This document shows positions 61,073-64,000 of a stretch of DNA of 64,000 nt, piece after piece. The translations under genes and the position numbers were made by a program. The number at the start of each line of letters is the position of its first letter. The first letter of the stretch is position 1. The notes under the pieces were generated by a model that was given only the letters and a program-made list of their open reading frames with translations, did no database searches and was not told the origin of the DNA. This stretch comes from Janthinobacterium lividum. Its GTDB lineage: Bacteria > Pseudomonadota > Gammaproteobacteria > Burkholderiales > Burkholderiaceae_D. The DNA lies in contig NZ_CP075583.1 in NCBI RefSeq assembly GCF_023509035.1, positions 4,774,001 through 4,838,000 on the forward strand, in the 5' to 3' direction.

Positions 61073-62419
61073 TCAGTCCGCGTGCAGCTTGTGATGCATG
61101 CGGCGCAGTCCCAGCCAGACACCGGCCGCCACGAACGGCACCAGCGCGCCGACGAGGATTTCCGGATTCACGGGCAGCCCCATCACCTTGGCCGCCTTGC
61201 CCGTGTAGCTGAACAGGCCGATCACGTAATACGAGATGGCGGCCACCGACAAGCCCTCCACCGCTTGCTGCAGCCGCAGTTGCTGCGCCGCGCGGGCGTT
61301 CATCGATTGCAGGATTTGCCGGTTCTGCAATTCCTGCACGATGCCCACGCGCGTGCGCAGCAAGTCATTCGTGTTGGCGATGCGCTGCGCCATCGCTTCC
61401 TGGCGGCTGGCCATCGCTTCGCACGTGTTCATGGCGGGCGTCAGGCGGCGGTCCATGAATTCCTCGACCGTGGGAATGCCTTCGATGCGCACTTCGCGCA
61501 ACTCGTCGATGCGCGCCTTGACCAGGCCCATGTAGGCTTTCGAGGCGGAAAAACGGTAGCTATTGTCGAGTGACAGCTTTTCAATGCGGGCCGCCAGACG
61601 CGTGATCCGGTCGAGCAAGGCTTGCTCGGCAACGCCCTCGTCCGCCTTGGCCAGGCCCGGCGCGTCGTCCGTGTCGACCATGGCGGCGGCCAGGGTCGCC
61701 AGTTCGTTCTCGATGGCGTTCAGCGACGGCGCTGCCTGCATGGCGTAGGGCAAGCCCAATAACGCCATCATGCGGTAGGTTTCGATTTCCAGCACGCGCT
61801 GCACCAGGCGGCCCGACTGCTGCGAGCGCATGCCCGCATCGCGGATGACGAAACGGCTGAAGCCGTCTGACTGGATCGTGAAATCCGTCCACAATTCGCC
61901 GCCCTGCAACACCTTGCTGCCGGCCAAAGTATTGCCCTCGAATACGCGCGACAAGCCCTGCATGAAGATCTCGGCCGGCTCAGTCGCCTGTTCCAGCACC
62001 ACGTGCGCGGCCACCATCAGCTTGCCCTTCAAGCCCACCAGCCATTGCTGCGGCAACTGCTCCAGGGGCATGCGCTCGAACGCCTGTTCCAGGGGCAAGG
62101 CTTGCTCCGGATGTTCGGCGAAGGTAAACGTGGCAAATTCCGTGTGGCATTCCCATTTCAGGCGGAAGCGGCCAAAGTCGTAATAAAAATACTTGGCTTC
62201 GGCAGCGGGCGGCGTGACGCCGAAATGCGTGCACAGGGCCGCCAAAGTGGCGTGCTGGGCCGCCATATTCGACGCGCCCGGCGCCGCGCTGTCATCTTTA
62301 TACACGGCCAGATGGGTGATCAGCTCGGGGGCGTCGAGCTGCAAAAACGGCCGCGAGTGGATTTCCGCAGCCAGCGGCACGCGCAAGGCGTGGTTCAAAC
62401 TGGAGTTAATCAAGTGCAT
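61073..62419 (-). CDS. DUF3422 membrane-anchored protein
   Basis: A 448-aa protein of the DUF3422 family. The start NHALRVPLAAEIHSRPFLQLDAPELITHLAVY is characteristic (AEIHSRP), and the middle is helical with possible coiled coil (QALLDRITRLAARIEKLSLDN). Two C-terminal membrane segments (AAISYYVIGLFSYTGKAAKVMG, EILVGALVPFVAAGVWLGL) precede a basic tail. Family function is unknown. ATG 62419 is used; a TTG three codons upstream is possible. It stands alone between an unknown gene and a transporter gene. Confidence 0.87.
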   Translation of the reverse strand: MHLINSSLNHALRVPLAAEIHSRPFLQLDAPELITHLAVYKDDSAAPGASNMAAQHATLAALCTHFGVTPPAAEAKYFYYDFGRFRLKWECHTEFATFTFAEHPEQALPLEQAFERMPLEQLPQQWLVGLKGKLMVAAHVVLEQATEPAEIFMQGLSRVFEGNTLAGSKVLQGGELWTDFTIQSDGFSRFVIRDAGMRSQQSGRLVQRVLEIETYRMMALLGLPYAMQAAPSLNAIENELATLAAAMVDTDDAPGLAKADEGVAEQALLDRITRLAARIEKLSLDNSYRFSASKAYMGLVKARIDELREVRIEGIPTVEEFMDRRLTPAMNTCEAMASRQEAMAQRIANTNDLLRTRVGIVQELQNRQILQSMNARAAQQLRLQQAVEGLSVAAISYYVIGLFSYTGKAAKVMGLPVNPEILVGALVPFVAAGVWLGLRRMHHKLHAD

Positions 62420-62450
62420 GATAGCCAAAGGTAAAGTTGCAAAACTGCTT

Positions 62451-62489
62451 AGACCCCCGCGCGTGCTGCTGTGCCCGCAGCGGGGGTCT
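62451..62489 (-). terminator. Inverted repeat, probable terminator of the exporter gene
   Basis: Arms AGACCCCCGC (62451-62460) and GCGGGGGTCT (62480-62489) pair perfectly over a 19-base loop. On the minus strand the stem is followed by AAGCAGTTTTGC, a weak T-run, 53 bp beyond the exporter stop. A regulatory role for the following DUF3422 gene is also possible. Confidence 0.5.
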
Positions 62490-62541
62490 GATTGTCACAG
62501 TGTAACAAAGCAGGAAGCATGCCACTCTTTTCCAAGGGCAA

Positions 62542-63750
62542 TTATATTGTTTTGATAATTGCAGATGCGCCCTGCCCCGCCACCTGGCGGCTACCCAGCC
62601 ACCAGAACACGGCGGCCAGCGCCACGGCCGAAGCCTGTCCCAGCGCCAGCTTGAAAGCGCTGTCGAACAGCAACGGTGCGACAAAACCGGACACCAGCGC
62701 AAACACCAGCATTTGCACGAAGTTTTGCAAGGAGGCGGCCAGGCCCCGCATCTGCGGGAAAATGTCGAGCGTGGACATGGTCATGCCCGGCAAGGCCAGC
62801 GACATGCCAAACGCATACAACATCACGGGCACGACGGCAAACGGGATGCTGGCCGCGAACCAGTGGTTGTAAACGATGTTAATCGCGCCCGTGGCAGCCA
62901 TGGCCAGTAAACCCCAGCGCACCAGCACGGTGCTTTTCACCGCGTGCGCGAGCTTGCCCGACAGCGCCGAGCCCAGCACCAGACCGGCCACCATGGGGAT
63001 GAACATCCAGCCGAAGGCCGTTTCCGGCAGGCGCAGCAATTCCAAAATGAAATGCGGGGCCGACGCGATGTACAGGGCAAAGCCACCAAAGGCAAAGGCC
63101 ACGGCCAGTGAACGCAAGAGGAAAGCCCGGTGGCGCAGCGCCAGCCAGTAATTGCGCGCGATGCTGGCCGGGTGGAAAGGCTGGCGTTGCTCGACGGCTA
63201 AACTTTCCGGCAAGCCTTTCAGGCAGGCCAGCAATAGCAGCACGGTGACGGAAAACGTGAACACGAACGTCGATTGCCAGCCGTAGGCCACATGCAGCCA
63301 GCCGCCGATGATGGGGGCGATGGCGGGCGCGATGCCGAACACCATCATGATATTGGCCAGCATCTTTTGCGCGGCCGCGCCCGACAGGCTGTCGCGCACG
63401 ATAGCCTGTCCGATCACCCTGCCCGCTCCCGCCGAGGCGCCCTGCATGCCACGAAAGAACAGCAGCCAGCCAAAGCTGGGTGCAAACGCGGCGCCGATGG
63501 AGCCGACGGCGAAGATCAGGAGCGAGGCGAGAATCACGGGGCGGCGGCCGAAGGAGTCGGACAAGGTGCCGTAGAACAAGGTCATGAAGGCGTAGGCGGC
63601 CAGGTAGACGCTCAGGGTCTGCTGCACCAGCACGCTGCTGACGTCGAAATGCGTGCCGATCGCTGGAAACGATGGCAAAAAGGTATCCGTGGCGAACGGG
63701 CCCAGCATGGCCAGCCCGGCCAGCACCAGGGTCAGGTTGCGCGCTTTCAT
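62542..63750 (-). CDS. Bcr/CflA-type drug-resistance MFS transporter
   Basis: A 402-aa, 12-segment major-facilitator exporter of the DHA1 Bcr/CflA group. Motif A-like GTLSDSFGRRPVILASLLIF lies after segment two, the early motif DTFLPSFPAIGTHFDVSS after segment one, and GMQGASAGAGRVIGQAIVRD in segment four. It should expel drugs or metabolites by proton antiport. The start overlaps the upstream TetR gene stop (ATGA), so the two are coupled and the TetR protein likely represses it. Substrate unknown. Confidence 0.88.
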   Translation of the reverse strand: MKARNLTLVLAGLAMLGPFATDTFLPSFPAIGTHFDVSSVLVQQTLSVYLAAYAFMTLFYGTLSDSFGRRPVILASLLIFAVGSIGAAFAPSFGWLLFFRGMQGASAGAGRVIGQAIVRDSLSGAAAQKMLANIMMVFGIAPAIAPIIGGWLHVAYGWQSTFVFTFSVTVLLLLACLKGLPESLAVEQRQPFHPASIARNYWLALRHRAFLLRSLAVAFAFGGFALYIASAPHFILELLRLPETAFGWMFIPMVAGLVLGSALSGKLAHAVKSTVLVRWGLLAMAATGAINIVYNHWFAASIPFAVVPVMLYAFGMSLALPGMTMSTLDIFPQMRGLAASLQNFVQMLVFALVSGFVAPLLFDSAFKLALGQASAVALAAVFWWLGSRQVAGQGASAIIKTI

Positions 63751-64000
63751 GCAAGCACCTGCGCAGCATATTGGCGGCGCAAGCCATCGAGGGCCGCCAG
63801 CGAGAACGCGGCGACATGCTGCGCAATGCTGGCGGTACCCGCCTCGTCATAGGTGATTTCCGGTGCCACCAGTTCATGCACGATGCGCGAACGGGCATAG
63901 AACACGGCCTGGCCGATCACGCTGAACACGCATTTCTGCACCACCTCGTCCGGCATGGCCGCACCCACCACGCCACGGATCAAGCCCGTAAACAGCGCAT
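63747..64000 (-). CDS. TetR-family regulator, C-terminal part only
   Basis: The last ~84 codons of a gene that continues past the window edge. The visible part (GVVGAAMPDEVVQKCVFSVIGQAVFYARSRIVHELVAPEITYDEAG, then SIAQHVAAFSLAALDGLRRQYA) matches the C-terminal ligand domain of CerR-like TetR repressors; the DNA-binding part lies outside. Overlap with the exporter gene suggests local repression of an efflux operon. Confidence 0.72.
   Translation of the reverse strand, partial: ALFTGLIRGVVGAAMPDEVVQKCVFSVIGQAVFYARSRIVHELVAPEITYDEAGTASIAQHVAAFSLAALDGLRRQYAAQVLA

Noticed and set aside
1..64000. CRISPR arrays, insertion sequences, integrases, tRNA or rRNA genes
   Set aside because: No spaced direct repeats, transposase or integrase motifs, or tRNA-like cloverleaf ends were found in any gap examined.

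Overview
The window looks like chromosome from a high-GC betaproteobacterium of the Oxalobacteraceae, most likely Janthinobacterium or a close relative. This is inferred from codon use, the family mix, and a subclass B3 metallo-beta-lactamase resembling the THIN-B enzyme known from Janthinobacterium lividum. No rRNA, tRNA, CRISPR array, insertion sequence or phage gene was seen. Most of the region is dense catabolic and regulatory operons.

Region 1 (1-13.0 kb) is a myo-inositol island. A minus-strand operon runs from a sugar-type ABC importer (binding protein, permease, single-domain ATPase) into iolC (kinase fused to DUF2090), iolD, iolE, iolB and iolA (cut by the window edge). Divergently, an RpiR-type regulator overlaps iolG and is followed by a second Gfo/Idh/MocA dehydrogenase. 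A strong inverted repeat lies between the two divergent units. Together they would take up inositol and convert it to acetyl-CoA, CO2 and a triose phosphate.

Region 2 (13.0-15.9 kb) has an orphan antitoxin-like gene with a run of four ribosome-site/ATG modules, a DUF885 metallohydrolase and an exported ParB-like protein. Region 3 (15.9-28.6 kb) is hexose uptake and use. It holds a glucose/mannose-type ABC importer, a LamB porin, a glucokinase fused to an RpiR regulator, a LacI regulator, and a separate mannose-isomerase/fructokinase operon preceded by a perfect 18-bp palindrome. Hemerythrin-like and KGG stress proteins are inserted in it.

Region 4 (28.6-45.1 kb) starts with two tandem SEL1-repeat proteins and a DUF1090 protein. 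A 14-kb minus-strand operon follows, with gene content and order like the Escherichia coli molR-yehI-yehL-yehM-yehP-yehQ locus: two giant DUF4132 proteins, a MoxR-like AAA+ ATPase, a DUF5682 protein, a VWA protein and a SWIM zinc-finger protein. Its function is unknown.

Region 5 (45.2-56.2 kb) carries a valine/3-hydroxyisobutyrate set (mmsB, mmsA, a branched-chain-type binding protein), a divergent LysR gene, an isochorismatase-like hydrolase, a DUF1624 acyltransferase, a TonB-dependent receptor with a Fur-like site, and a LysR/quinone-oxidoreductase pair. Four genes between 49.4 and 56.4 kb each carry an apparent single-base frameshift.

Region 6 (56.2-59.5 kb) is the most striking part. A BlaI-type repressor overlaps a gene fusing a BlaR1-like M56 membrane protease to an S11 D,D-peptidase/penicillin-binding domain, and this is followed by the B3 metallo-beta-lactamase. 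Two TCTAGAA-type inverted repeats sit on the predicted promoter. It looks like a beta-lactam or cell-wall sensing switch with a different sensor domain from the classical BlaR1. The window ends with an unknown 506-residue protein, a DUF3422 protein, a Bcr/CflA-type exporter and a partial TetR regulator.
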